Source of the DNA: Campylobacter hyointestinalis subsp. hyointestinalis
GTDB lineage: Bacteria > Campylobacterota > Campylobacteria > Campylobacterales > Campylobacteraceae
Reading direction: 5' to 3'
Length of the DNA: 64,000 nt
Assembly (NCBI RefSeq): GCF_013372145.1
Contig: NZ_CP053827.1
Span: forward strand, 558,001 to 622,000
In this document: piece after piece, positions 37,344 through 45,765 of the stretch
Position numbering within the stretch: the first letter of the stretch is position 1
Layout of the letters: each line of letters opens with the position of its first letter
The notes under the pieces: model-generated
Database searches by the model: none
Told to the model about the DNA's origin: nothing
What the model saw: the letters and a program-made list of their open reading frames with translations, nothing else
Made by a program: the position numbers and the translations under genes

Positions 37344-38193
37344 TATAGATTCTATTGCTATAGGACATTTTGACGGCATTCATAAAGGACATAAAGAACT
37401 CATAAAAGAGCTTGGAAAGGGTGGTGCGTTAGTTGTTATAGAGAGCAATAAAGCCTGTATCACCCCAGGCGATAGAAGAGAAGAATACTCAGGCGTCCCT
37501 TGCTTTTATTATTATTTAAAAGATATCGAGGATCTAAGAGGAGATGAGTTTTTAAAGCTTTTAGAGGCTGATTTTCCAAATTTAAAACGTATAGTTGTAG
37601 GATATGACTTTAAATTTGGAAAAGATAGAGCTTGGGACAAACACGACCTTAAAAATTTATTTCACGGCGAAGTCATTATAGTAAAAGAATTTAGCTTTGA
37701 TGGTCTTGGTGTGCATAGCTCGGCTATCAGGCGTTTTTTACGCGATGGAGATATATATAGAGCAAATCGCCTTTTAGGTAGAGAGTACAGTATAAAAGGC
37801 AGGGTTGTAGGCGGACAAGGTATAGGAAAAAAGAGTATATATCCGACTTTAAATTTAAAAGTCGAACCGTATCTTTTGCCAAAAGACGGCGTTTATGCAA
37901 CTAGAACAAAGATAGGCGATATAACGTATAGTTCCATAACCTTTATAGGAAATCGCCTTAGTACCGATGGTGCTTTTAGTATAGAAAGTCATCTTTTAGA
38001 TCTGAATTTACACGAAAAAGTTACCGAAGTCAGGGTTTGCTTTGTAGAGAGGATACGTGATAATATCAAATTTTCTTCGCTCTTAGAGCTAAAAGAGCAG
38101 ATCGCAAAAGATATACTTATAGCAAGAAACGTAGCAAAAGTTTGCGATCTTAGTCTGCAAGATAACTTTATACATTCAAGGGATTTAGTGTGA
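37312..38193 (+). CDS. ribF: bifunctional riboflavin kinase/FAD synthetase
   Basis: 293 residues. The nucleotidyltransferase part begins IDSIAIGHFDGIHKGHKELI, with the family's G-x-F-D-G-x-H-x-G-H motif, and includes VVGYDFKFGKDRAWD. The C-terminal flavokinase has GRVVGGQGIGKKSIYPTLNL and the LPKDGVYA strand. It makes FMN and FAD. The TTG at 37312 is preceded by GGAGGG (37301-37306) at ideal spacing and lies 32 bp inside the tlyA-like gene; the nearby ATG at 37340 is out of frame. Confidence 0.93.
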   Translation: MNHSTTIEKNDIDSIAIGHFDGIHKGHKELIKELGKGGALVVIESNKACITPGDRREEYSGVPCFYYYLKDIEDLRGDEFLKLLEADFPNLKRIVVGYDFKFGKDRAWDKHDLKNLFHGEVIIVKEFSFDGLGVHSSAIRRFLRDGDIYRANRLLGREYSIKGRVVGGQGIGKKSIYPTLNLKVEPYLLPKDGVYATRTKIGDITYSSITFIGNRLSTDGAFSIESHLLDLNLHEKVTEVRVCFVERIRDNIKFSSLLELKEQIAKDILIARNVAKVCDLSLQDNFIHSRDLV

Positions 38194-38894
38194 GAGATGA
38201 GGTTTTTAAAGAGCCTATAAAAAAGCAATTTGAGTTTGATGAGAGCGTGGTAAGTGTTTTTGATGATATGGTAAGTCGCTCAGTGCCTTTTTATGACACG
38301 GTACAATCTCTAATAACTGAAATTTTAGTAAAAAATTTACCGACAAATGCTAATGTTTTTGATCTGGGATGTTCGACTGCTACTACGCTTCTAAGACTTT
38401 TTAAGCTTAGAAATGACCTTGTTTTAAATGGCGTAGATAGTAGTGAAGCTATGATAAAAACGGCAAAAAACAAAGCTCTTGCTTATGGGGCTAGTCTAAA
38501 TTTGTTTGCTAAAGATATCTTAGAGTATGACTTTAGCGGGGCAGATGCTGTGATACTTAACTATACTTTACAGTTCATTCGTCCGATAAAAAGAGATGAA
38601 TTCGTGAAAAAGATCTACTTGAATTTAAACCAAAACGGGCTTTTTGTATTTAGTGAAAAGCTGGTTTTCGAAGATAAAAAATTTACCTTAGATATGATAG
38701 AAATTTACGAAGAATATAAGGTAAAGCAAGGATATTCTAAGTTTGAGATATCACAAAAACGTCAAGCCTTAGAAAATATACTCATACCTTATACTCAAAA
38801 AGAAAATGAAGAGCTTTGTTTAAACGCAGGTTTTAAAAGAGTTGAAACGCTTTTTAAATGGGCAAATTTCGCTACTTTTATAGCTTTTAAATAA
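38190..38894 (+). CDS. cmoA: carboxy-SAM synthase CmoA
   Basis: 234 residues of the class I methyltransferase fold, with VVSVFDDMVSRSVPFYDTVQ at the N-terminus and the SAM loop NVFDLGCSTATTLLRL, both typical of CmoA, plus VDSSEAMIKTAKNKA. CmoA converts SAM and prephenate to carboxy-SAM, the donor used by CmoB (encoded at 62910-63758) for 5-oxyacetyl uridine at the tRNA wobble position. Starts by a 4-bp GTGA overlap with ribF. Its stop codon is followed at once by a C10 tract. Confidence 0.9.
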   Translation: MRDEVFKEPIKKQFEFDESVVSVFDDMVSRSVPFYDTVQSLITEILVKNLPTNANVFDLGCSTATTLLRLFKLRNDLVLNGVDSSEAMIKTAKNKALAYGASLNLFAKDILEYDFSGADAVILNYTLQFIRPIKRDEFVKKIYLNLNQNGLFVFSEKLVFEDKKFTLDMIEIYEEYKVKQGYSKFEISQKRQALENILIPYTQKENEELCLNAGFKRVETLFKWANFATFIAFK

Positions 38895-38904
38895 CCCCCC
38901 CCCC
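38895..38904 (+). repeat. C10 homopolymer after the cmoA stop codon
   Basis: Ten consecutive C residues follow the TAA of cmoA directly, then ACCC and a T7 run. The next 80 bases (to about 38985) are C-rich and nearly free of G, unlike the AT-rich surroundings. The remainder of the 287-bp gap, to 39181, is ordinary AT-rich DNA with the HAD gene's ribosome-binding site (AAAGGA, 39171-39176); no gene is visible in it. Homopolymeric C/G tracts of this length are slippage-prone in Campylobacter. Confidence 0.9.
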
Positions 38905-39181
38905 ACCCTTTTTTTCACAACCTCCACTCAACCCCAAGTCTACCACTTATTCCTTCATTCTAGTCCCATTACTCCTATATGACTATTTAAATATACAAAA
39001 TAACTAAATTTATACTATTTTTATAGTGAGTAGTTTGGTAATGAATTTGATATCTGCAAGGCACAAACTAAATTTTTGCAATACCAGTAGTGGCTAGTTT
39101 ATATATAAATTTAAAGATCGATGTGTTAAACTTTGCTTTGTCTTATAGGATAAGACGATATGCAATGATAAAAGGAATTTG

Positions 39182-39820
39182 ATGAAGTTGTATCTATATG
39201 ATCTTGACAAAACGCTTATCAAAGAAGATAGCGCCAAGCTTTGGGCGGATTTTATCTATGAAAAAGGGCTTGTCGGGGCTGAGTTCGTAGCAGCTCAAGA
39301 GGCTTATGAAGATGACTACGCTAATGGCGTGCTTGATATGGATGAGTACCAAAAGCACTTTTTAGCTCCGATAAAAGGCAAAACAAAGCAGGATATAAAA
39401 CCGCTTTTGAGTGAGTTTGTGGATAAAAAGATCAAGGGTATAGTCTATGATGATGCTATAAAGCTAGTAAATTCAAACGCGGGTAAGAAGATAGTCATAT
39501 CCGCAACAAATGATTTTATAGTACAGGCCGTGTGTGAGTTTCTTCATATAGATGAGTTTTTAGCGACGGATAGCCAGATACAAGGCGGCGTTTATACTGG
39601 AAATATCGATGGTATTGCAGCGTTTAGAGATGGAAAAGTAAAAAAGATCAAATCTTATGTGTCTAAAGATGAGTTTGAAAATGCGACTTTTTATAGCGAT
39701 AGCATAAATGATCTTCCGCTTTTAAAAGCTGTAAAAATCGGAGTTTTGGTAAATCCAGATAAGCTTTTGCTAGAAGAGAACGAAAAGTTGAAATTTGATA
39801 TTTTGAGATTTGAAAAGTAG
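39182..39820 (+). CDS. HAD-superfamily phosphatase (HAD-IB, SerB-like)
   Basis: 212 residues from ATG 39182. Motif I is YLYDLDKTLIKED (DxDKT near 6), and motif II is the Ser/Thr in KIVISATNDFIVQAVCEFL. Motifs III/IV are KVKKIKSYVSKDEF and FYSDSINDLPLLKAV. The helical cap between motifs I and II marks subclass IB, which includes phosphoserine phosphatases and small-molecule phosphatases. The substrate cannot be told; the absence of long SerB extensions argues against assigning serB. It is a stand-alone gene convergent with pabC, sharing a terminator. Confidence 0.85.
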   Translation: MKLYLYDLDKTLIKEDSAKLWADFIYEKGLVGAEFVAAQEAYEDDYANGVLDMDEYQKHFLAPIKGKTKQDIKPLLSEFVDKKIKGIVYDDAIKLVNSNAGKKIVISATNDFIVQAVCEFLHIDEFLATDSQIQGGVYTGNIDGIAAFRDGKVKKIKSYVSKDEFENATFYSDSINDLPLLKAVKIGVLVNPDKLLLEENEKLKFDILRFEK

Positions 39821-39840
39821 GCTTTTGCGCTTACTTTTTT
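39813..39840. terminator. bidirectional terminator between the HAD gene and pabC
   Basis: AAAAGTAGGC (39813-39822) pairs with GCTTACTTTT (39829-39838) with one G-T wobble and a 6-base loop, followed by more T. The A-run on the other side makes it work in both directions. Both stop codons fall inside the element. Confidence 0.75.
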
Positions 39841-40423
39841 ATATTATTTTGAACTTATCTAACTCTACAAAGCCTATCATAGCGTTCATTAAAGCGATCT
39901 TTTTAGCGTTTAACAGCTCGTTTTTACTTATGTCTTTTGGTTTTAAAAAGCCGTCTTGAAGTAGCCTTTGTCTTGAAGTGCCTTTTAAAAGTGGAGTTTT
40001 TGGAGTCAGCCAAAGACCTGAGCTCTCATCAAAAATAGCTAAATTCGCTATGCTAGTGTCTGTTATGAGAGAGTTTTTGACCATAATGATCTCATCAAAG
40101 CCGTTTTTGGCTTTGTTTATGTCGCTTCTATCTAGATATTTTTTATCGTAGCTAAAGTTTATATTTATTAGCTTGAACTCGTAAAAATCACGCATTTTGT
40201 ATGGAAAATACTCTACGCTTACAAGCTCGCCATTTTGATCATATATCACTTTGGCTCTGTAAATGCCCTCTGTTTTTGGCTTTAAAATCTTTGCAAAATC
40301 AAATTTAAGCTCATTTAAGACGGAATTTTGAGCTCTTTTGATGTGAAAATCTAAATTTAAAACATTGCCGTTTTGAATTTTTATAGTCTCAAAAAGGAAA
40401 ATAGACTTTTTGGATGAGTTCAT
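39839..40423 (-). CDS. pabC: aminodeoxychorismate lyase-like class IV aminotransferase (PabC)
   Basis: 194 residues from ATG 40423, which has GGAG at suitable spacing; an in-frame extension of seven codons upstream lies inside pabB and looks unlikely. Class IV fold features: SIFLFETIKIQNGNVLNLDF, HIKRAQ, the PLP lysine in YRAKVIYD (about 75), DEIIMVKNSLITDTSIANL, and the end motif GTSRQRLLQDGFL. The enzyme would release pyruvate from aminodeoxychorismate to give p-aminobenzoate for FolP. It is shorter than E. coli PabC (269), as small class IV members are. It overlaps pabB by 35 bp, so the two are coupled. Confidence 0.86.
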   Translation of the reverse strand: MNSSKKSIFLFETIKIQNGNVLNLDFHIKRAQNSVLNELKFDFAKILKPKTEGIYRAKVIYDQNGELVSVEYFPYKMRDFYEFKLININFSYDKKYLDRSDINKAKNGFDEIIMVKNSLITDTSIANLAIFDESSGLWLTPKTPLLKGTSRQRLLQDGFLKPKDISKNELLNAKKIALMNAMIGFVELDKFKII

Positions 40424-41297
40424 CATACTCCTTTTTTGCCTCACTCATTACCGTGATGCCTCCACCACTGAAAAAATACAGCCCATCAGAGCGCTCTTTG
40501 ACAAACCTTATCATAACGAAGCTTTGGCAAACTACTCCGTCAAAATATATAAAAACTCCTGTGTAAAATCCCCTAGGCTCTCTTTCACACTCTTTGATGA
40601 TGCGCATTGTCTCGTGCTTTGGCGTCCCTGTTATGCTACCTGCTGGCAGCAAGCTAGAGAAAATCTCATCAAAACTTATCCCCTTTTTCAGCTTTGCGCT
40701 GATGTGCGAGCTAGTTTGATATAGCTGCGCTACTTTTTGTATGTATCTAAAACTCTCTACTTTAACCTCAGTAGAGATAGCGCCAAGATCATTTCTCATG
40801 AGATCAAGCATCATAGCTGATTCGCTAAACTCTTTTGGGTCGTTTAAAAGCGTTTCTTTGGCTTTTGGAAGTGCTGCGTTTATCGTGCCTTTCATAGGAA
40901 AAGCATGGATAAAACCGTCTTTTATGGTAACAAAAGGCTCAGGCGTAAAGCAGACAAAATCATCTTTTTTATAGATAAGAGCTTCGCCTTTTGTATGCTC
41001 AAATATATCTTTTAAACTTAAATTTGTTTCTATCTTAGTAGAAAAACATAAATTTAAAAGATAACTATCTCCGTTTTTTTGATGATTTATGACTTTATCA
41101 AAGCTTGTTTTGTATGTATCAAAGTCTATAGGATACTTTTTTATAAAATGATCTATAGGGCTGCTATTTTTTACATTTAGTTTAAATTCTATACCAAATT
41201 TCTTTGCGTCTTTGGGATGAGTGATGATGTTTTGCTCTGGAGTATCGTAACTGATAAGAGCTATGAAAGGCTGGTTTTTAGGGAATTCGTAGAGCAT
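40389..41297 (-). CDS. pabB: aminodeoxychorismate synthase component I (PabB)
   Basis: 302 residues consisting of the chorismate-binding core with little N-terminal domain. Motifs: GDSYLLNLCFSTKIE, AFPMKGTINA, MMLDLMRNDLGAIS, LLPAGSITGTPKHETMRII and GFYTGVFIYFDG. It aminates chorismate using ammonia from PabA, which is not in this window. Anthranilate synthase TrpE is an alternative, but the pairing with PabC and the compact length favour PabB. Just upstream is the rpsO terminator, which leaves room only for read-through from rpsO or an unseen promoter. Confidence 0.88.
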   Translation of the reverse strand: MLYEFPKNQPFIALISYDTPEQNIITHPKDAKKFGIEFKLNVKNSSPIDHFIKKYPIDFDTYKTSFDKVINHQKNGDSYLLNLCFSTKIETNLSLKDIFEHTKGEALIYKKDDFVCFTPEPFVTIKDGFIHAFPMKGTINAALPKAKETLLNDPKEFSESAMMLDLMRNDLGAISTEVKVESFRYIQKVAQLYQTSSHISAKLKKGISFDEIFSSLLPAGSITGTPKHETMRIIKECEREPRGFYTGVFIYFDGVVCQSFVMIRFVKERSDGLYFFSGGGITVMSEAKKEYDELIQKVYFPF

Positions 41298-41300
41298 GAG

Positions 41301-41322
41301 AAAAGCCCCAGATAGGGCTCTT
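41301..41322 (-). terminator. rpsO intrinsic terminator
   Basis: Minus-strand reading gives AAAGAGCCC, a short loop, then GGGGCTTTTC directly after the rpsO stop: a GC-rich 6-bp stem followed by T residues. The hairpin's GGGG is also the only candidate ribosome-binding site for pabB, whose ATG is a few bases downstream, so rpsO termination and pabB translation use the same bases. Confidence 0.65.
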
Positions 41323-41595
41323 TCACTTATCTCTGATGCTAAGCTCAGCTATAAGTTTTGTATAAGATTCGTAGTTTTTAGCTTTTAAATATTTTAAAAG
41401 TCTTTTTCTTCTACCAACTAGCTTAAGAAGACCTAGACGAGAACTAAAATCTTTTTTATTTATTTTTAAATGTTCGGTAAGTTCAGCAATTCTTGTAGTA
41501 AGAAGAGCTACTTGAACTTCTGGAGAACCTGTGTCTCCGCTTTTTCTAGCGAATTTCGCAACTATTTCTGCTTTTTTAGCCGAATCTAAAGCCAT
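41323..41595 (-). CDS. rpsO: ribosomal protein uS15
   Basis: 90 residues with the S15 signature: [20 protein letters not shown], then [21 protein letters not shown] and [19 protein letters not shown]. It binds the 16S central domain early in assembly. Start ATG follows a near-perfect AGGAGGT site. It is divergent from the Rrf2-flhA run, the same arrangement I recall for C. jejuni. Confidence 0.98.
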   Translation of the reverse strand: MALDSAKKAEIVAKFARKSGDTGSPEVQVALLTTRIAELTEHLKINKKDFSSRLGLLKLVGRRKRLLKYLKAKNYESYTKLIAELSIRDK

Positions 41596-41731
41596 AATTG
41601 ACCTCCTGAGCGGTATTAAATTTTTGAAGATTGATTTTAGCTAAATAAATCAAAAATATAGCTTAAATTTATATAGAGGCTTTTTGCTAAATTTAAATTC
41701 AGACTAACTTAGTCAATATTAAAACAAATTT

Positions 41732-41740
41732 TGCTAAAAT
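41732..41740 (+). promoter_or_regulatory. probable extended -10 of the Rrf2-flhA run
   Basis: TGCTAAAAT fits the extended -10 pattern with one change (TAAAAT for TATAAT). It lies 31 bp before the GTG of the Rrf2 gene, whose ribosome-binding site AAGGAG is at 41760-41765. A mirror-image TAAAAT on the minus strand at 41639-41634 may serve rpsO. Confidence 0.5.
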
Positions 41741-41770
41741 TATGGAATTCAAATAATTAAAGGAGCACAA

Positions 41771-42175
41771 GTGCTTTTTACAAAAGCTAGTGAATATGCG
41801 TTACTCTCTTTGATGTTATTATCGCAAAGTAACTCCCCAAAAGACGTAGATGCGATGTCTTGCGAACTCGGGATCTCAAAAAGTTTTTTAGCTAAAATTC
41901 TACAAAATCTTGCAAAAGAGGGCATATTAAATTCATTTAAAGGCGCAAACGGCGGTTTTATACTTGCTGATAAGCCTGCAAATATCAGCATAAGACGAAT
42001 TTTAGAAAGTGCTGAAAAAAGAAAAGCTTATGTATTTGAGTGCAGCATTGATCGTAAAGACTGCCCGAGTCATAAGGGAAGTGTATGTAAAATGTGGCCT
42101 ATGTTTAATGCCTTGCAGCTTAAAGTAGATGACTTTTTAAACGGCATTACTTTGGCAGATATCATCAAGAAGTAA
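41771..42175 (+). CDS. Rrf2-family transcriptional regulator with three cysteines
   Basis: 134 residues. Winged helix: LFTKASEYALLSLMLLSQ, recognition region CELGISKSFLAKILQNLAKE, and wing FKGANGGFILA. Three cysteines in FECSIDRKDCPSHKGSVCKMW (about 94-113) have the spacing C-x7-C-x7-C, close to the [2Fe-2S]/[4Fe-4S] ligands of IscR and NsrR, so an Fe-S or nitric-oxide sensor is likely. Start GTG has AAGGAG. It lies 2 bp before flhA. Which genes it controls cannot be read here. Confidence 0.88.
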   Translation: MLFTKASEYALLSLMLLSQSNSPKDVDAMSCELGISKSFLAKILQNLAKEGILNSFKGANGGFILADKPANISIRRILESAEKRKAYVFECSIDRKDCPSHKGSVCKMWPMFNALQLKVDDFLNGITLADIIKK

Positions 42176-42177
42176 AT

Positions 42178-44337
42178 TTGGCAAAACGCAATATCTTAAC
42201 AATGGTCGCTCCGTTTTTAGCGCCATTTGTAAAAGCTAAAAGTTTAACCGTTGTTTTTGTTATCATAGCTATCTTAGCCATTATCATAGTTCCGCTTCCA
42301 AGCGTAGTTTTAGACTTTTTTTTGGCATTGTCGCTTTCTATATCAGTCTTGATCATACTTATATCCATATATATACCAAAGCCTACTGATCTTAGTACAT
42401 TTCCTACTTTGATACTTATAATTACGCTTTTTAGGCTATCTTTAAATATCGCTACGACTCGTATGATACTAAGTGAAGGTCATAATGGACCAGAAGCAGT
42501 TAGCGAGATCATCGCTAGTTTCGGTCAGTTTGTAGTCGGCGGCAACTATGTTATAGGTGTCATAGTATTTTGTATACTTGTACTTATAAATTTTATGGTT
42601 GTGACAAAAGGCTCGACAAGAGTTAGTGAGGTTCAAGCTCGTTTTACCCTTGATGCTATGCCTGGAAAACAGATGGCTATCGACGCCGATCTAAATGCTG
42701 GACTTATCGATGAGCAAACAGCGCGCTCACGCCGTCAAGAGATCATCTCAGAAGCGAATTTCTACGGTGCGATGGACGGTTCGTCTAAATTTATAAAAGG
42801 TGACGCGGTTGCTGGTATTATCATCACTATCATAAATATCATAGGTGGTTTTTTGATAGGCACGTTTCAGCATGATTTAGATATGAGTGCGGCAGCTCAG
42901 AGCTATACTATACTTACGATAGGAGATGGCTTAGTAAGTCAAATTCCAGGACTCATCACATCTACTGCAACAGCTATCATCATAACTAGAGCTAGTAAAG
43001 ACGAAGATAACTTTGCTGAGGGCGTTGTATCTCAGCTACTTGGCGAGTATAAAACTTTGCTTATAGTCGGTTTTATACTGTTTATATTTGCTATAGTACC
43101 GGGACTTCCTACGTTTTCTTTGGGTTTTATGGCTGTATTGTTTTTAAGCATAGGGTATCTTATGAAGCAAATTCAAGACGGAAATCTTGATTTTTCAGCT
43201 ACACAAGATAATACGAAAAAACAACAAGATCCAAACTCGAAAAGCGAAACATCTGAAAAACCTATCAAAAAAAGCGACGAAGAAGTAGCAAGAGAAGAGC
43301 AAAGCAAAATAGATGATATACTAAAGATCGAGATCCTAGAACTAGATCTTGGTTATGGGCTGTTAAAGTTGGCTGATAGTGATCTTATAGAGCGGATAAG
43401 GGCTATGCGTAGAAACATAGCTTCGATGCTTGGCTTTTTGATGCCTAAGATCAGGATACGCGATAACTTGCAGCTTCCGCCAAACGAGTATAGGTTTAAG
43501 CTAAAAGGGGTCGTGATAGCTAGTGGAACCGTTTATGCAGATAAGTTTTTAGCTATGGATAGTGGCTATGTAAGCAACGATATAGAGGGAATCGCTACAA
43601 AAGAGCCTGCTTTTGGGCTTGACGCTTTATGGATAGATGGGAGTGTAAAAGAGGACGCGATCTTAAGCGGTTATACGGTCGTAGATCCTGCTAGCGTGAT
43701 CTCTACTCATATGAGCGAACTCGTTAAACAAAACGCGAGTGAGCTTCTAACAAAACAAGAAGTTCAAAATATACTAGAAAAGCTCAAATCAGACTATCCA
43801 GTCGTTGTAGAAGATACGCTCAAAGTCGCAACCGTAGGTCTCATCCAAAAGATACTAAAAGCATTGCTTAAAGACAATATCCCTATAAAAGATATGTTAA
43901 GCATACTTGAAGCAACAAGCGACGTCGCAGAAGTAAGTAAGAATTTAGATATGATAATAGAACACGTCAGAGCTGCGCTTTGCAGGGTTATAACAGCTCT
44001 TTACGCAGATGAAAAAGGACAGCTGAATTTTTATATATTTGACGCTTCGGTACAACAAAAGCTAGTCGATAGTCTAAGCTACAAAGACGGCGCTTATCAT
44101 CTTATGATAAACGTAGCTCAAACTTCGGCTATAGTTACTGCTTTAAGAGAAAAAAGAGCAAACAGAAGCGTGAGCGAGCAAGGCGCTATGCTGCTTTGCG
44201 TAGAGCCTAGTCTGCGTAAATTTATAGCAAATATAGTGCAAAACTTCGGTATAGATATAGTTGTTCTTAGTTTTGCAGAGATCGCGCCAAATACTCAGTT
44301 TGAGACTCTTGGTGTGATAGAAATACCAGAAATTTAA
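42178..44337 (+). CDS. flhA: flagellar export protein FlhA
   Basis: 719 residues: about eight membrane helices in the first 330 residues, including LALSLSISVLIILISIYIPK and the FHIPEP block LLRLSLNIATTRMIL-like (here LFRLSLNIATTRMILSEGH). The conserved cytoplasmic loop DAMPGKQMAIDADLNAGLID is present, with a large cytosolic C-terminal domain (about 360-719) ending in the chaperone-binding platform. FlhA forms the nonamer ring of the flagellar type III export gate; in Campylobacter it is also needed for FlgSR-dependent sigma54 signalling (established knowledge). The TTG start is 2 bp after the Rrf2 gene. Confidence 0.97.
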   Translation: MAKRNILTMVAPFLAPFVKAKSLTVVFVIIAILAIIIVPLPSVVLDFFLALSLSISVLIILISIYIPKPTDLSTFPTLILIITLFRLSLNIATTRMILSEGHNGPEAVSEIIASFGQFVVGGNYVIGVIVFCILVLINFMVVTKGSTRVSEVQARFTLDAMPGKQMAIDADLNAGLIDEQTARSRRQEIISEANFYGAMDGSSKFIKGDAVAGIIITIINIIGGFLIGTFQHDLDMSAAAQSYTILTIGDGLVSQIPGLITSTATAIIITRASKDEDNFAEGVVSQLLGEYKTLLIVGFILFIFAIVPGLPTFSLGFMAVLFLSIGYLMKQIQDGNLDFSATQDNTKKQQDPNSKSETSEKPIKKSDEEVAREEQSKIDDILKIEILELDLGYGLLKLADSDLIERIRAMRRNIASMLGFLMPKIRIRDNLQLPPNEYRFKLKGVVIASGTVYADKFLAMDSGYVSNDIEGIATKEPAFGLDALWIDGSVKEDAILSGYTVVDPASVISTHMSELVKQNASELLTKQEVQNILEKLKSDYPVVVEDTLKVATVGLIQKILKALLKDNIPIKDMLSILEATSDVAEVSKNLDMIIEHVRAALCRVITALYADEKGQLNFYIFDASVQQKLVDSLSYKDGAYHLMINVAQTSAIVTALREKRANRSVSEQGAMLLCVEPSLRKFIANIVQNFGIDIVVLSFAEIAPNTQFETLGVIEIPEI

Positions 44338-44347
44338 AAGGAAAAAT

Positions 44348-45358
44348 ATGAAAATTTATCATCTTAGTCATACTGATTTAGATGGATATTCGTGTCAATT
44401 TGTAAGTAGTTTTTATCTGAAAAATGTTAAATTCTATAATTCAAACTACGGAAAAGAAATCGACGAAAAATTTAGTCAAATACTAAAAGATATAGATGAA
44501 CAAAAAGCCGTTATCTTGATAACTGATCTAAACTTGAGTCTAGCTCAATGTGCTAACTTTGAAAATGCTATAAGAGGAAAAGATATCAAACTTATGCTAT
44601 TAGATCATCATCAAACTGGGCTTGAGTGTTCAAACAAATTTAAATGGTACTATTTAGATAGTTCTAGAAGTGCTACAAAGATCACGTATGATTTTTTTAG
44701 CTCTTTGTTTGGTAAAGATGATGGGCTTGGTGCTTACTGTGATGTAGTAAATGCCGTAGATATCTGGCTAAAAGATAGCGAAGATTTCGAGCTTGGTAAA
44801 GTCTGTATGGGCATCATATCAGGAGCAAAAGAGATAAATAAAGTACTGTTTGAAAACGAGCATATTCAGTATGTTTTTTATCTTATGAACTCTTTTATGA
44901 ACTATATCGGACTAAATAACGCCCATATCGCTTTAGATAATGACACGCATAAGATCAAAAAAAACTTTTTTAAATTTAAAAATGACGATACTTTGAGCAA
45001 CCTAAACTCTGCGTATTTAGTTAGACTTTTGAGCGATGCAAAAGAGAAATTTACAGTACTTTACAGAGGTCATAAAGGCATACTAACTCACAATATAGGA
45101 AGTACTTCTGTTATAGGTAATGACTTTTTGAGCGCAAATGATGATTATGATTTCTTTTTAGATATTACTAGTAAAAAGACTATGAGCTTTAGAGCAAACG
45201 GCAAACTAGATGTTAGTAAAATGGCAGCAGAACTTGTAGGTGGAGGAGGGCATATAAATGCTAGTGGAGGTCTATTTGTAGGATTTAAAGACGGCTTTGC
45301 TTATGAGCCTATAAAAGCTCAAATAGTTGAACTTATAAATAAAAAAACAGGAGAGTAA
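44348..45358 (+). CDS. DHH-family phosphoesterase
   Basis: 336 residues. N-terminal DHH domain: YHLSHTDLDGYSCQF (metal-binding His/Asp), LITDLNLS and LMLLDHHQTG, the defining DHH motif near 83-85. The C-terminal DHHA1-like part has the nucleotide-binding VGGGGHINASGG. The family includes oligoribonuclease NrnA/B and c-di-nucleotide phosphodiesterases. Two diguanylate cyclases and pGpG-type products make a nano-RNase role attractive, but this is conjecture. ATG follows AAAGGAAAA, 10 bp after flhA. Confidence 0.85.
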   Translation: MKIYHLSHTDLDGYSCQFVSSFYLKNVKFYNSNYGKEIDEKFSQILKDIDEQKAVILITDLNLSLAQCANFENAIRGKDIKLMLLDHHQTGLECSNKFKWYYLDSSRSATKITYDFFSSLFGKDDGLGAYCDVVNAVDIWLKDSEDFELGKVCMGIISGAKEINKVLFENEHIQYVFYLMNSFMNYIGLNNAHIALDNDTHKIKKNFFKFKNDDTLSNLNSAYLVRLLSDAKEKFTVLYRGHKGILTHNIGSTSVIGNDFLSANDDYDFFLDITSKKTMSFRANGKLDVSKMAAELVGGGGHINASGGLFVGFKDGFAYEPIKAQIVELINKKTGE

Positions 45359-45359
45359 A

Positions 45360-45593
45360 ATGAAAGATTATGAAAATGAAATAACACCAGAAGAGATGAG
45401 CTATGAGCTTGACTTGATGATGCAAGGTATGCTTTATTTCGCAGGAGTTAAAAAAGATAGACTTTTAGATGCTTGTGATATCTATATAGAAAATATAGAT
45501 GATGTCTTAGAAAACTCTAAATCAGAGGGCGTTGATGAAGTCATAGAGGTAGTTGAGTTTATGAAGAAAAACTACAAAGAGCTGTTTAAATAA
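45360..45593 (+). CDS. small acidic protein of unknown function
   Basis: 77 residues, strongly acidic (Asp/Glu about one quarter), helical, with no membrane segment or cysteine motif beyond one Cys. It begins KDYENEITPEEMSYELDLMM. I recognise no family. ATG follows GGAGAG and starts 1 bp after the DHH gene stop, so it is translated with it, and it is followed by an intrinsic terminator. It may be a partner or modulator of the DHH enzyme, but only proximity says so. Confidence 0.72.
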   Translation: MKDYENEITPEEMSYELDLMMQGMLYFAGVKKDRLLDACDIYIENIDDVLENSKSEGVDEVIEVVEFMKKNYKELFK

Positions 45594-45600
45594 AAACAGC

Positions 45601-45765
45601 CTACCTCTTTTTCGAGAGGTTTTTAAATTTAAATAATTTTATCTTCTTATAAAAATCACGATACAATTGCTTATAAAAGCTCATAAATTTAGAATTATTA
45701 TCTCTATAAATAGCTGCAAAAACCGCTTCTAAGTCGTTTCTTTCTTTATTGGTTAGTCTATCCAA
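45601..45765 (-). CDS. 54-residue basic protein overlapping the HTH gene
   Basis: Starting at TTG 45765, the frame encodes DRLTNKERNDLEAVFAAIYR and a Lys/Phe-rich tail ending LSKKR. Support: AGGAGATAAAG gives an ideal ribosome-binding site 5 bases before TTG, and the start overlaps the HTH gene's stop by 8 bp, typical of coupled translation. The protein is small, basic and helical, with no signal peptide. Its last six codons coincide with the plus-strand terminator hairpin. I do not recognise a family with certainty. It could be the effector partner of the HTH repressor; alternatively it is a chance frame. Confidence 0.5.
   Translation of the reverse strand: MDRLTNKERNDLEAVFAAIYRDNNSKFMSFYKQLYRDFYKKIKLFKFKNLSKKR
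45603..45624 (+). terminator. intrinsic terminator ending the flhA run
   Basis: ACCTCT (45603-45608), a 6-base loop, AGAGGT (45615-45620) and then TTTT: a standard hairpin-plus-U terminator 10 bp after the last plus-strand stop. On the other strand the same bases form the end of the 54-codon gene. Confidence 0.75.

Noticed and set aside
43180-43320. Possible frameshift or insertion in the FlhA linker (Gln/Asn/Lys/Glu-rich)
   Set aside because: The frame is continuous, and the low-complexity stretch is the normal linker between membrane and cytosolic domains.
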